From Rhynchopus sp. YZ270_cl-10 (lineage: Eukaryota; Euglenozoa; Diplonemea; Diplonemida; Diplonemidae), in assembly GCA_964035575.1 (NCBI GenBank), contig OZ037848.1, forward strand, positions 1,664,980-1,728,979: a stretch of 64,000 nt of DNA. Reading direction: 5' to 3'. Of this stretch, positions 1 to 11,323 are shown in pieces (the first letter of the stretch is position 1; each line of letters begins with the position of its first letter). Below the pieces are notes generated by a model. The model searched no databases. It was not told the origin of the DNA and saw only the letters and a program-made list of their open reading frames with translations. The position numbers and the translations under genes are program-made.

Positions 1-1794
1 AGCCTCAGGTGCAGCACTGCCCCACATGCCGTTCCCACAAGACCTCTGCAATCGATCTTTTCCTCTGAGGCATTTTTCTCAATTTTTTCCCGCTCCAGAA
101 ACGTTGTTTTTTCCCCCCAGGTGGAGCTGCGTCCGTAGAGCGTTTGTCCACTTTTTTTAACCTCCCTCCGTCTCCGTCTCAGACCCACCCCCTTTTGGCA
201 AGAGAGAGTTTGCATATCCTTGTTTTATTCTTGCCCCCAGGAAAACTTCCTTGCTTTTTGTGATTTCTCTCAAACTTTTTGTCGTATTTGATGTTTTTTA
301 TGGGATACAGACAGCTAATTTTCTGTTATCGAGTTTGTTGTCTGTACCCTGTTTTGAGGTGCAGCTGTTGAGGTAAATGTTTAAAGTCTTCGTAAGGGCT
401 TCGTGACGTTGTGTATCTGCGTCCACTGATTTTATGTTCTCGACGCATCCTGTGAAAACCACTTGATTTTGCCTGAAATTTGGTGGAGTGTGGTAGTGGA
501 AAACTCTGAATCTAACTTTTTCCAGACGTTTGTATTTTAGGCGACTAATCTTTGGGAGACTTTTCAGCTGCAAAAATGGTAGCAAATGTCGAGCACTGTG
601 TTTGAGCTATTTTTCATTATAACGATTCAACCGTCGTTGATTGTGATGAAGGTGACTAAGGCACGAGAGGGTCATCTTATAATTTTTTTCTTTTTTTTTT
701 TCTTTTTTGGTTCGATGTGTTGAGACACATTCATCAATTTTCTCTTGGAAGGACTAGGTTTATGAGACTCAGTTCTTTTCTTCTAAGTGTGCTTTCATTC
801 GGATGGCTGGCAGTCAGTCGGTGCCTGCATCGATAACTCACTTTTTTTTCTTCTTCATTTTTTGACTTTTTTTTTTTCAAGGTGTAGTGAGTACAGTACT
901 CATCTTCAGCTTGCACAGCTTTTTTTTCAAGTCTCTGCGTCACACAATAGATTTATCGTTATTCGTAGTAAAAAAAGAGGGAAAACGCGTAGAGTTGAAA
1001 AAAGGTTGACCATTTTTTCAAAATGACCCCACCATGAAGAGCGCCGAGTTCGGAAAAAAAAGGAATGAGGTGTGCCGTCTGTGCGAGCCTTCATAGATCC
1101 AAAAAAACCCTTCAAAAATAGTAGACTATTCTGCCCTGTCAACACTAAAGATTTTTTTTTTTTTTTTTTTTTGTACTCAGGTAGCTACGTAGCCTTCAGG
1201 GAGGCAATCGTGTGCTAATACAGAAAGTATCAGTCAAGGCTGTCCTTACAGACGCATGCCAAAGCGGCCGCCACATGGGTGTGGACTTTAGATTGAAGTT
1301 TCATCATTGTACTAGCCCAGGGAGGGTTCCCGGCTACCGGCGAGGTCTCTTCCAATCCGTTCCCTAGTTTCCTAGGGGGGCCTCCTTGGCTTCACTGGCT
1401 AGGGCTCTGCAGGTCCCTCCACACATGTTGTGTGCCTGCCTTCAGCACCCAGGGTAGCATACCCAGCACCTTTTACCCTCAGGTCAGACCTTCATAGAGT
1501 TTCAGGAGGAGTGCCACAAAAGGGCCCCCGGATGCAATTTAACGTCCAGCCCAGGACGAGATTTTCAAAACAAGAAATGCTCGAAAAATGCGGCTTCTCT
1601 AACTAATGCATTGTTTGGGTGAGCAGGGAATGTTTTTCTTCTTCTTTTTACTTTTTTTCCTGTTTCTTTGTCAACGCCCCCCTTTGAGGCGTGAGCATCA
1701 CCGGGAAAAAAAAAATACTGCACTTACATTTTTTCTTCTCTCCCTCTCTTTTCCCTTTCCCCCCTCAATTTTTATCACCCCAGAAAAGGCAAAG
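1..1794. other. Non-coding, T-rich flank
   Basis: No convincing coding frame is seen on either strand. The stretch is rich in T runs and low-complexity pyrimidine tracts, including the pyrimidine-rich leader just before the gene at 1795. One block of balanced composition (about 1152-1560) is listed separately. Short open frames here have no recognisable domain and unbiased composition, so I do not call them genes. Confidence 0.5.
1152..1560 (-). mobile_element. Possible poly(A)-tailed retroposon fragment
   Basis: A 21-base T run (1152-1172) is followed by about 390 bp of balanced, non-T-rich sequence that stands out from its surroundings. Read on the minus strand this is a unique body ending in a poly(A) tail, the layout of a SINE or a 5'-truncated LINE. 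It is not related by eye to the ggggttca family elsewhere in the window. No target-site duplication was found, so the call is tentative; a structured non-coding RNA gene is an alternative. Confidence 0.25.
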
Positions 1795-2757
1795 ATGTCA
1801 GTCACAAAGGTGGTGGCAGCACCACTGCGGTATTACGTATTAGCACCAAAGCCACGATGGAACATCCCGCTGCTGACACAGACGTTTGGCTGGGGGATCA
1901 TACCAAGCGTGCTTACGATTACACACGACGCGCTGCCTGAGGATGTGGAGGACGACGAGGAGCACTACCGCTTGCAGAAGGTGGCGGTGGGTGCAGTGGC
2001 CGACGTGCATGGCGAGCCGTGCCGTCTCATGGGCGCCAAGACGCAAGAGATGTGGCGGCTGGAAAGCGACGATGGCCCCTTAGAGGCGCACCCCTTCGAC
2101 GTTGTGCTCGGGGAACGCACCTCCTCGGCATTCCTCAGCCACAGGGGCCTCAACACCGTGACAGGCAGAAGCGCCCTTGAGTGGGTCTACCCGACCCCTG
2201 CAGAGAGCTGCGAGGTGATAGCGGCGTCACCGCGCTCGCGCATGGGCGTTGCTGTCGACCCGAACCTGAGTGTGCGGGACTGCTACACGATTGGGTATGA
2301 GGCACTTCAAGCGGACACCGACTGGGAGGCGTACCCTTGGGCTTCGTTGATGAGGCAGGCACACCTGGAGGGGCACGTTCACATAGCTGCGGTATGTGGT
2401 TTTACTAATAGAGGCTGAAGAGGAAGAGTAATCAACGTTTTAATAATCAACACTCAGGTGACCGTCGCGAGTGCGAAGGGAGAGGAACACATCCCCCTGT
2501 TCGTACCAGAAGCGGCAGCAAGGATGTACGGCCGGTCCCTTCTGGCGGAAGGTCAGGAGGATCCTACTAAGGTGTGTGGTCTCCCCTTTCTCTTGAGATG
2601 TGTACGCACGTCGTACCAATGTTCTTTTTGTGCTCTACCACACATCTTACAGGGTGTACTGCTGCTGATATTTGGGACTCTCGCATTCCTGTTGGGGCGT
2701 GACTTTGTGAATACACAACGGGATGAAGCAAGCACCATCAAGATGGGATCCTTCTGA
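1795..2757 (+). CDS. Unrecognised protein with C-terminal membrane segment, 3 exons
   Basis: I do not recognise this family. Three exons fit: 1795-2391, 2458-2571 and 2653-2757, giving about 271 residues. Intron 1 (GTATGT...CTCAG, 66 bp) is needed because the frame otherwise hits a stop. Intron 2 (GTGTGT...TACAG, 81 bp) is a multiple of three without stops, so it could be retained. The start MSVTKV follows a pyrimidine-rich leader; an upstream in-frame Met at 1606 would add a low-complexity Phe-rich extension and is unlikely. The product has an acidic patch (EDVEDDEEH, about residue 50), no signal peptide, and one hydrophobic segment near the C-terminus (VLLLIFGTLAFLLG) followed by a short polar tail, which suggests a tail-anchored or single-pass membrane protein. 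The TauE-like gene follows 254 bp downstream on the same strand. Confidence 0.65.
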
Positions 2758-3011
2758 GAAGGGTGTTTGTGTTGTTAGGTCTGATGACCATATGTCTGTG
2801 CGCAGGAAGCCCACCCACCCCCCCATAGGAGGTGCTCCACTCCCGTGTGCGGCCTCGCCCTGCGGTTCTCAACGATAATGCTTTAGCAGAAAAAGGCTGT
2901 GCCCCCATGTGCAGAACACCTACGTTCCTAGTTTCCTTTCTTTTTTGCAATAGCCACCCCTGACCCTACAACAGAGGGGGGGTTTTTACGAGTTTTGCCT
3001 ATTCGTGGACC

Positions 3012-3860
3012 ATGGCTGGGGCCGGAGCTGTAGGTGTGGGGGCGTGTGCAGGGTTTGCTGGATCTTTGGTATGCCACAGGGAAGCTAGGATTACCCGTTA
3101 AAATTGATTTCAAAACACAGGTTGGTCTCGGGGGCGGGTTCATAGCCATCCCGATGATGACGAACTTCTTGAAGATGACACAGCACCAGGCACATGCCAC
3201 GTCCCTTGCAGTTGTTGCCATGACCGGCACCACAGGCGGGATTGCGTACTCATACCACGGCTATGTGGACACGCAGGCTGCCCTGGCCATTGCTGCAGCG
3301 GTATGCGATGCCCCCTTGCTCTCACATTGCCACCCATCCCACCACAGGGCATCGTGACTGTACCGTACGGAGCAGCGTGCGCAGGCGCAATGAAAGGGCG
3401 GCAGTTGAAAATTGCCATGGGTATGATGCAGCTGGGCGTGGCGCCGCTAGTGCCCCTGCGAGATACAATCATGAGCGCACGTCGGGAGGGCAGCCTCTCG
3501 GACACACAGCGCACCTGCCTGATGGGCGTGATTGGTGGGGCTACTGGGTTTCTGTCAGGGATGTTTGGAGTGGGCGGTGGTGCGCTGATCGTGCCTGCAC
3601 TGGGGTACCTGGGTGGCATGAACCAGAGGGAGTGTGTGGCGACGTCCCTCGCCTCGATGGCACTGCCGTCCTTGCTCGGGTGCGTCTCGCACTACAGACG
3701 CAAGACGCTTGTGCCGCGTGTCGCCTTCCCCATGATGGTCGGGTCTGTCGTCGGCACCGCAGCTGCGTCGCAGATTGTGCACCACCTCCCCGAGGAGCAC
3801 CTCCGCTACCTCTTCTCACTGTACATGGTTGTACTCGGGGTGCGTGCCCTGAGGGCTTAG
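3012..3860 (+). CDS. TauE/SafE-type sulfite/anion exporter, 3 exons
   Basis: This is a polytopic membrane protein of the TauE/SafE (DUF81) family, whose members move small organosulfur or sulfite-type anions; the substrate here cannot be told. Exons are 3012-3068, 3121-3300 and 3348-3860, about 249 residues, the usual family length. Introns are 52 and 47 bp with GTATGC starts and CACAG ends. The family hallmark is present in both pseudo-symmetric halves: GLGGGFIAIP spans the first exon junction region and GVGGGALIVP lies in the second half. The protein is otherwise Gly/Ala-rich and hydrophobic, with a cytosolic-looking loop (SARREGSLSDTQR) between the halves. The start sits in a good context (accATGg) and gives a Gly/Ala-rich first helix, as is typical. 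The dihydropteroate synthase gene begins only 88 bp after its stop. Confidence 0.85.
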
Positions 3861-3948
3861 AAAACAAAGGCAAACCCCAAATGCACCCCCATTCTTTTGA
3901 TCAAACTCCCTCCCCAGACACCACCCAAACAAAGCAGAAGAGAGAACA

Positions 3949-4867
3949 ATGGACAACGTCATGGCCGTGCGCATCATGGGTGTGTGCAACGTGACGCCCG
4001 ACTCTTTCAGCGGGGATGGGTGGATGAGTGAGGGGAACAGCTACCAGCAGCTTGCACGCGGGAACGAGCTGCAGATGCAGCTGCTGAACATGATTGAGCA
4101 GGGGGCTGACATTGTGGATGTGGGTGGGGAGAGCACAGCGCCTGGGAGCCAGCCGATCACACAGGAGGTGGAAATGCGGCGGCTGCGTTTTGTGTTGGAG
4201 AGCGTGAAAGGGCTGCTGGAGACGCGGCCCAGTGTGGAGGCAAAGTTCAGCATCGACACCGTGAACTCTGCAACGGCACAGGAGGCAATCCAGCACGGCT
4301 TCACATACATCAACGACGTAAGCGGCGGGCGCCACGACGAAAAGATGTTCGACCTGCTCGCGGCCAACCCCTCCGTCAACTACGTCATGATGTACTGCAA
4401 GAACGCAAGCGGGCGTGCCGACGACGCTGACAACCAGACCGAAGTGCAGGCAAAGATCTACAGCTTCTTCGACAAACAGGTCGACGCAGCCCTCGCAAAG
4501 GGTGTGCAACGAACGCAGCTCATCCTCGACCCGGGCATGGGCTCTTTCATTTCTATGGACCCAAAGGACAGCGTGAATGCAATTCGCGCAGTGCCCGAGA
4601 TGAAGAAGAGGTACCAAGTACCGGTATGACAATCCCCTCACCCACCCCGCACCACACCACCACACCACCACACAGGTGCTCATTGGTGCGTCCCGGAAGG
4701 GCTTCCTTGCATCTATGTCAAGAAGAGACTACGGTGCGAAGAGTCGCATTGGTGCCAGCATCGCAGCAGCGCTATTTGCTGCAGAGCACGGGGCTGAGTT
4801 TTTGCGAGTGCACGACATTCTTGCCACAAGGCAGTTTCTGGACGTGCACCACAACTTGAGACAGTAA
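3949..4867 (+). CDS. folP: Dihydropteroate synthase, stand-alone, 2 exons
   Basis: The enzyme joins p-aminobenzoate to dihydropterin pyrophosphate in folate synthesis. Exons are 3949-4623 and 4676-4867, about 288 residues, the size of a bacterial single-domain DHPS. The 52-bp intron (GTATGA...CACAG) splits the sequence exactly between YQVP and VLIGASRKGFL. Family motifs run in order: IMGVCNVTPDSFSGDG near the N-terminus, DIVDVGGESTAPGS, FSIDT, YINDVSGGRHD, LDPGMG and the SRKGF loop, then a final RVHD-type motif (LRVHDI). All are close to canonical, so the enzyme should be active. The start lies a few residues before the first motif and leaves no room for a fused HPPK domain. No transit peptide is seen. 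Neighbours on the same strand are the TauE-like gene and purF. Confidence 0.92.
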
Positions 4868-5165
4868 AAAGCGTGGTTTGCGTGAGGAAGAAACGTGGTG
4901 TGAGCCTACGTGTTATGTGGACTTTGGTCCTCGTGTTAAAAAAGTTGAACAAATAACTTCTGAAAGAAAACGTAATGAAATATTGATTTTTTGGGTTTTA
5001 TTTTTTGTACTCTCAACGTCCTGCCTGAGTCACCGAACCATATTATCGAAAGGTGTTTTCCTGCGTTCAGTCGCAATCACAGCACAAACCGTTTATGTTA
5101 TTTCGAAGAAAAAAACAACAAAACAAAAATTAATCACCACCAGAAAGGGGCCAAAAAAGAATAAA

Positions 5166-7653
5166 ATGTGCGGTATCGTGTTCCTGCGTCTTCTCCAACC
5201 GCCGGATTACTACATCAAGTATGTCATTATTTTGATAATGTTTTCTCACAGCCTTTCAAGTGTTCCTTGATATTATTGGATGTTCGTATTTTGTGCTTTC
5301 TGGCTTCTTGGAGGCATCATGAAAAGAAATGCAAATGTATTTCGATATTTGAAATGATGCACAACCCACAGGAAGTATGGCACACCTCTCTACGCGCACA
5401 CGAAGATGTTTCTGATCATGGAGAAGATGGGCAACAGGTATGGACTCCTTCCCCCTTTCCCTCTCTGCACCCTCTACCCTCCACACCTCCCTTCCACAGA
5501 GGCCAGGACGGAGCAGGTGTCGTGAACATCAAGCTCGATCCCCAACCTGGTAAGCGGTACATCAGCCGCTCGCGTGCGAACGGGCAGAAGCCTGTGGCAG
5601 AGGTGTTCGAGCACATCAACAAGCGTTTTGTGGACCTCAAACGTGACGACCCCGAGAAGCTGGAGGACGGCGAGTGGCTGAAGGACAACGTCGCCTTCTC
5701 GGGTGAGGTGTGGATGGGGCACCTGCGGTACGGGACGTACGGCGGAGGGAGCATCGAGCACTGCCACCCCTTCCTGCGCCAGAACAACTGGATGACACGC
5801 TGCCTGAGCGTGGCAGGGAACTTCAACCTGACAAACGTGGACGAGCTGTACGACCTGCTCATCAACCTCGGACAGCACCCAAAGGAGAAGAGCGACACCG
5901 TCACCGTCATGGAGAAGATTGGCCACTTCCTTGACCTTGAGAACGAACAGCTCTTCCAGAAGTTCAAGCAGCAGGGCTACAACAACAAGCAGATCACTGA
6001 GCTCATTGCCGAGCACCTCGACGTGAAGCAGATCCTCCAGAACTCCGCACAGGACTGGGACGGCGGCTACGCCATGGGTGGCATCTTCGGCCACGGAGAT
6101 GCATTTGTTGTGCGCGACCCGAACGGCATCCGCCCCTGCTTCTACTACGCCGACGACGAGGTCATCTGCATTGCCTCAGAGCGTGCCCCTATCCAGACAG
6201 CCTTCCAACTCAAAACAAACGACATTAAAGAGCTGGACCCTGGCCACGCACTCATTGTCAAGAAGGATGGACAGTTCTCCAACGTGATGGTGAAGCAGCC
6301 CGGACAGAACTACCGCTGCTCGTTTGAGCGTATATATTTCAGCAGAGGGTCCGATTCGGACATTTACGCGGAGCGTTTTAACCTGGGGCGCATTGTGGGT
6401 GGGAGGTTGCAGAAGTTTGTGGACTGTCGCAACGCTGTGTTCGGGTACATCCCTAACACGGCGGAGGTGTCGTTCTACGGGATGATCAAGGGTATGTCTT
6501 GCTTGCTTTACCCTTTATCGCACTGCAAAACCCACTTACGTTTTGTACACACCCTCCGTTTTTAACCGTCTTATGTTTTCACCCCACGTATGATCACTGT
6601 CCATCTGCACAGGGCTGGAGGAGGCGTGCGATAAGCAGAAGTCCTCTGAGATCCTTGCGCTCAGCAAGGACGGAAAGCTCACAGAAGAAGCGTTGGCGGA
6701 GATCATGAAGAACCGCCCCACCTACGGCAAGCCGCTGATCAAGGACACGAAGTCCAGAACCTTCATCACGTCGGTATGTTTGTCTGTGATGTACACTACA
6801 CCGTAACACCACCACCCGGCAGGACGCCGAAAGAGAGAGCATGGTCGCGCTTGTGTACGACATCACCTACGACATTGTGCGCGAAAAGGTGGACTCCGTT
6901 GTGCTCATTGACGACAGCATTGTCAGAGGGACAACCCTTCGTACCTCGTATGGAATTTTTTGACCACATTTTTCCTTGGGAAAATGATTGTTGTGCCCCA
7001 TTCCGCAAACCCGCACACTTTGCGGGTTTGCTGAGGAATGTTATCAAGATCAGTTGGTGGATAGGATAGGATAGTATTGCCTGGGGTTTTTTTGCAACCT
7101 TGCAACCTCGTAGCTTTGTGGCCAGCTAACTTGCTTTGGGCCAGACTCTCACCCACACATCCCTCACAGAGTGATCCGCATCCTGTCGCGCCTGTCACCG
7201 AAGAAGATTGTGATTGCCTCGTCCGCCCCTCAGGTCAGATACCCTGACTGCTATGGTATCGACATGGCACGTATGGGAGACTTCTGTGCCTTCCGTGCTG
7301 CTGTGGCTCTGCTGAAAGAGAACGGCATGGAGCACGTGCTTGACGACGTGTACCGGAAGTGCAAGGCGCAGGAGTCGCTTCCCAAGGAGCAGGTGCGCAA
7401 CTGGGTGAGAGACATCTACGAGCCCTTCACCGCTGAGCAGATCTCCACAAAGATTGCGGAAATCCTGAAGCCTGCCGACCTTGACTGCGAATTAGAAATT
7501 GTCTTCCAGTCGCTGGAGGGGCTTGCGGAGTCGTGCCCAAAGACACCAGGAAACTGGTACTTCTCTGGACACTACCCAACGCCCGGAGGTAACAAGGTTG
7601 TGAACCGTGCCTTTATCTACTACATGGAAGGCAATATGTCGCGTGCGTACTAG
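5166..7653 (+). CDS. purF: Amidophosphoribosyltransferase, long form, 6 exons
   Basis: First committed enzyme of purine synthesis: PRPP plus glutamine gives phosphoribosylamine. Exons are 5166-5218, 5372-5437, 5500-6491, 6613-6773, 6823-6947 and 7170-7653, about 626 residues. Introns are 153, 62, 121, 49 and 222 bp, all starting GTATG and ending CAG. The class II glutaminase begins MCGIVF, giving Cys2 as nucleophile, then NRGQDGAG, HLRYGTYGG, GNFNLTN and DPNGIRP. The phosphoribosyltransferase half has the PRPP loop VVLIDDSIVRGTT and SAPQVRYPDCYGIDM. It is about 120 residues longer than the usual 500-residue enzyme; the extra helical segment after GNFNLTN (LGQHPKEKSDTVTVMEKIGH onward) is, from memory, typical of the long Bacteroidetes form. 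An acquired bacterial gene that gained introns is an inference. Exon joins keep the motifs intact and each intron is needed to maintain frame. Confidence 0.92.
7005..7031. repeat. Perfect hairpin in purF intron 5 matching the satellite motif
   Basis: GCAAACCCGCA (7005-7015) is followed by a 5-base loop and its exact complement TGCGGGTTTGC (7021-7031). The arm is identical to 11 bases of the CCCGCAAA satellite that fills the right end of the window. It lies inside the longest purF intron (6948-7169). Confidence 0.8.
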
Positions 7654-8872
7654 AGTAGTGCGAGTATGTTTATTGGGGGGCCTGCAGTGCAGTATTGAAG
7701 CTTTGTTTTAGCTGCAAAGAGGAGATCATCGGGCTACACGTGTTCCATGTCTTGTCATTTTTCGAAAAAAAAAAAGAAGAAAATAAAGAAAAAGAAAAAG
7801 AAGACTGGAAACGATGTAGTGAAAAAAGCGAAAAAGAGCGCACTCCATAGGGTCTGCTTTGGTTTCTCGTATTGAGGGTGTTGTTGCTTTTATTCATTTT
7901 TGTGGGTTTTGTTCTCCCTCACGTTTTTTTTTCCCTTCATTATTTTTCTGTGAGGGTAGGTGAGTAAGCGCAAGAGGCTTTTTCTCATCTTACAAACCTT
8001 TCTCTTTTCTTTTCTTTTCTTTTCAATTTTTCATATCCGTTTTTTTTTCCCGCTGATCAAAACCAGCAATCAGAGTAGGACTGTGAAGGAGCAACAACAA
8101 AAGACTGGGTCAAGAGAAAAAAATAAAAAAGAAAATGGCAACGAAGCGATCAACTTCTCATCTTCCGGTTTTTGTTTTGGTTTTTTTTTTCTTCTTTTTT
8201 GGTTTTTTCTGTGTGCATCAACATTTTTGTTTGTATGTGTGTGCCCGAGGGGCACATTCATTTCAAGCATTTTTCTTTGTTTCATTGCGTTGTCCACCAG
8301 TAGTGTATGGCCTCTTTCAACAAGGAGCACTTCCCGCAGAAGTAACATTACATTCCTGGACGCATATTTTCTCTTTTCTTTTTTTCTCCTGGCTTTTCTA
8401 CTTTACGGGACATCACTCTGGTTCATTTTAAAACAAACAAACAAACAAACACGAACTTTCTTTGAAACAACAACAAAAAATGGACACCCACCCAACCTTT
8501 TGTTCAGAAACCAAACCCCTGCAAAGACCGATTTCCTCATTTTCTGTTGTGTGTTACCGCACGCCTTTCTCTCCTATGGTGTACAAGCGACACATAAGGA
8601 TGTTTTATGGCCATCTGTTGTGTCCCACACAACATTACGAAAAAACACAATTACACACTCCCTTTGCCCCAGACGAAAATCGAAGCCATCCTTGAAACCA
8701 TCGTTTGATGTGTCCTGCAGATTTCAAATACAAAATGCAAAAAATGAAAATCGTACACCTGAACAATCAAAATAGCGTCATCATTGCCAGCATTCAAATG
8801 CCCCACCAGAATCTTCTTTTTCCTGTCTCTACATTTCCCACACAGGTTTTACTATCACTATCGACACACAAC
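7654..8872. other. Intergenic, T-rich and low-complexity
   Basis: This is the spacer between purF and the oxidase gene. It contains A- and T-rich tracts, a short (AAAC)n microsatellite near 8430-8450, and no frame with a recognisable domain. The last 190 bp before 8873 recur upstream of the oxidase pseudogenes at 11324, 21605 and 30952, so they were duplicated with the gene and probably include its promoter and leader. Confidence 0.55.
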
Positions 8873-10427
8873 ATGAAGCGTGCCCTGGCTCTTTGCTGTG
8901 CTGCTGTGTCTGTGACAGCATTGCCGCAGTTCTGTGACGACCCTAAAGCGCGCCTGGAAGGGACAGTGCACATGCCCTCAGACGCAACGTATGAGGAGGC
9001 AAAGGACCAGTATGCTTACTCGTCAGTACCCGATAAGGTGGCCCCGTCTGTGATCGTGTACGCTGAGACGGACCAACACATCCAGACAGCACTGAAGTTC
9101 GCAAAGCAATGCAAAGCTTCTGTGTCTGTGAGGAGCGGTGGCCACCAGTACAGTGCGCTGTCGAGCTGCCATGAGGCGCGCTGCATTCAGATCGATGTCT
9201 CGCTGCAGGACATGATCGAGATTGAGGGCACACACGTGACCTTGGGTGCTGGTGTGAAGCTGAACGACGTGTATGCTGTGCTTGGGGAGGAGGGTCTGTT
9301 CCTCCCTGGAGGTGAGTGCGGATACGTGAATGTGGGTGGGCACGTGCAGACAGGTGGGTACGGCCTCCTGAGCAGGAGCTTTGGATTGTTTGGGGACCAC
9401 GTGGTTGCGTTTGACATAATCCTTGCGAACGGGAAGAAGCGTCACGTTCTGAAGCCAGGAACGGGGCAGCAGTCTGGTTCAATGGACACTCTTCTGGGCT
9501 GTGATGGGTGGCGGTGCTGGGTCGTGGGGTGTCATCACGCAGTATGAGTTTGAGGCGCGCCGTGACGAGGACTACCCACACTCCACGATTGTTCTGTGCG
9601 GTGCACCCTACAGCAGCGACGTTGCTTCGAGCGCAATACAGTTGATGAAGAGTGTGTCGGACAACGAGGAGTGGCAGGAGCAGACAAACGAGTCCATTTG
9701 GCTGACGTTGCTTGGCGAGCCACCGATCCCAGTGACAAGCCTTCCCACGAACACTGTGAGCTTCCGAGTCCTGTGGAAGGGGGATACGCCGTTCAACTCC
9801 TCCACCATGGATATGTTCTCGGGGTCGCTGTGGTGCCAGGCTCTTCCGATGCCGCTGTCTCGCGTTCTGCCCCTGGTGACGATGCCAACAGCGAGAGAGA
9901 TGCCACTGCCTTACATCCGACGCATCAGCCCGTGGAAAGGAAGCTTCGACGAAGGGTTTGATGCACAGAGGATGGTCGAAATCTTCGACGAAGTTGCGGT
10001 CCAGCCTAGTAGTGGACTGATGGGTGGTGAGCCGAGTCCAGGTGGACTGATAGGTGGACTTATCATTGCCACCATTGGCGGGGAGATCACATCCGCGGAC
10101 CCAGACTCGGATGTGACCTCGTACCCACTGCGCGATGCCACCTACAGCATCAGTGGAGCTCTGTTCTACTCAAACGAGCTGGACCCTGAAGCTGAAGAGA
10201 AGGCAAACGCAAACATGGCGAAGTGGCACGAGTCTGTGAACAACGAGGACGACTTCCGCTTTGTGTGGGGCACCTTCGGGAACGTGAAGATCGAAGACGT
10301 GTGGGAGAAGTACTACGACAACCACGCAGACTTCCACAGGCTGCGCACAGCGAAGACCAGGTTTGACCCAAGGGATATGTTCAGGTCGAGCTTCACCGTT
10401 CCCCCTCTCAGCAGAGACTTGAAGTAA
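8873..10427 (+). CDS. Secreted berberine-bridge-type FAD oxidase, with one frameshift
   Basis: FAD-linked oxidase of the PCMH/BBE class; such enzymes oxidise sugars, alcohols or alkaloids, and the substrate here is unknown. The frame from 8873 encodes a signal peptide (MKRALALCCAAVSVTALP) and the FAD domain: VRSGGHQYSALS with the His that binds FAD (residue 91) and GGECGYVNVGGH with the second attachment Cys (residue 149), so bicovalent FAD is expected. The frame breaks at about 9488. Downstream coding resumes one base out of frame with LFWAVMGGGAGSWGV and runs to 10427, ending with a good BBE domain (WEKYYDNHADFHRL...FDPRDMF). Together the two frames give about 517 residues, a normal family length. 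No intron fits the break, so it is a real inactivating frameshift or a single-base sequence error. Partial copies occur in the tandem units to the right. No restored reading is given as certain. Confidence 0.8.
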
Positions 10428-11323
10428 GCACCATGTCTCCTTTATTATTATGATTAAATGTGACTAATCACACCATCTTCTGTTGACTTTTCCCTCCCTC
10501 CGTCAAAAAGTTGTGTGCTCCTACTTCAGGTCTCTGATGCAGGCAAGCAATCTCACCGTTGGGTCACATTTGCGTGCCTGTTTCCCAGGTACCTGCGCGC
10601 TCCATATTATGTATCATATAATGCAGCAGATTATCATCAAAAAACAAAAATGCTCAATCCCGAGAATCCCCTACCCCTCCCTTCCTTCCTTCGATATTCT
10701 CACCCTCTTTCTCTCTCAACTGCGCGCGTGTTTTTTTCCCCTCCATTTTTTTTCTTTTTTTCCCGGGACTTTTTTTCCATTCAGCTTTGAAAATGCAACG
10801 AGTGAGACCATTTACACCGTTTCTTTTTCATTTTTCCCACTCTCTTTTCTCGCGAATTAAGGTGGTTTCCATCCATCTTCCAAGCTTATCATGGAAACCC
10901 TGTTGTGTACACAAGGTGACCTAGCATTGCGTCACAGGTCATTTGTTGGTACCTCAAGGATTTCACGCCTTGAGCCGAAAGTGTAAGCCACCCAAAAACA
11001 GTGTTTGTTCGGGGGGTTTTTTTACCTTCCTCTACGTCAAGAGTGCTAACATTATTTTTTCTGGTTCAGAAAGGCGTGTGGCCAAACTTCTTGTGTTATG
11101 TCGTGCACATCCCAAGTGTATGCCTGCGTGTTGCTTTTTTTTTTTGTTAACTATGGACTAATGTCCAAAAGTAAAAGACCGGAGAAGTGTATCCAAGGTC
11201 ATACAGCTACAAGGGTCTTTTATTTGTTTGGTGGTGTCAACGTGAGAGGGGTTTTCCCAGACAAGCAGCACGTCAGGTGTTGTTGTTTGTCCAGCGTTGT
11301 CCCATGCGAGGGTTTCTAGCCAT
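10428..11323. other. Oxidase 3' flank, no gene seen
   Basis: Sequence after the oxidase stop, T-rich with pyrimidine tracts, repeated at 20709-21604 and 30056-30951. No frame with family features is visible. A short inverted motif (ctcaagg...ccttgag, near 10957-10975) is the only local structure seen. Confidence 0.5.

Noticed and set aside
7960-8775. Phe-rich frame of about 270 codons before the oxidase
   Set aside because: It is built from T-rich low-complexity DNA, has no domain and overlaps the duplicated leader of the oxidase.
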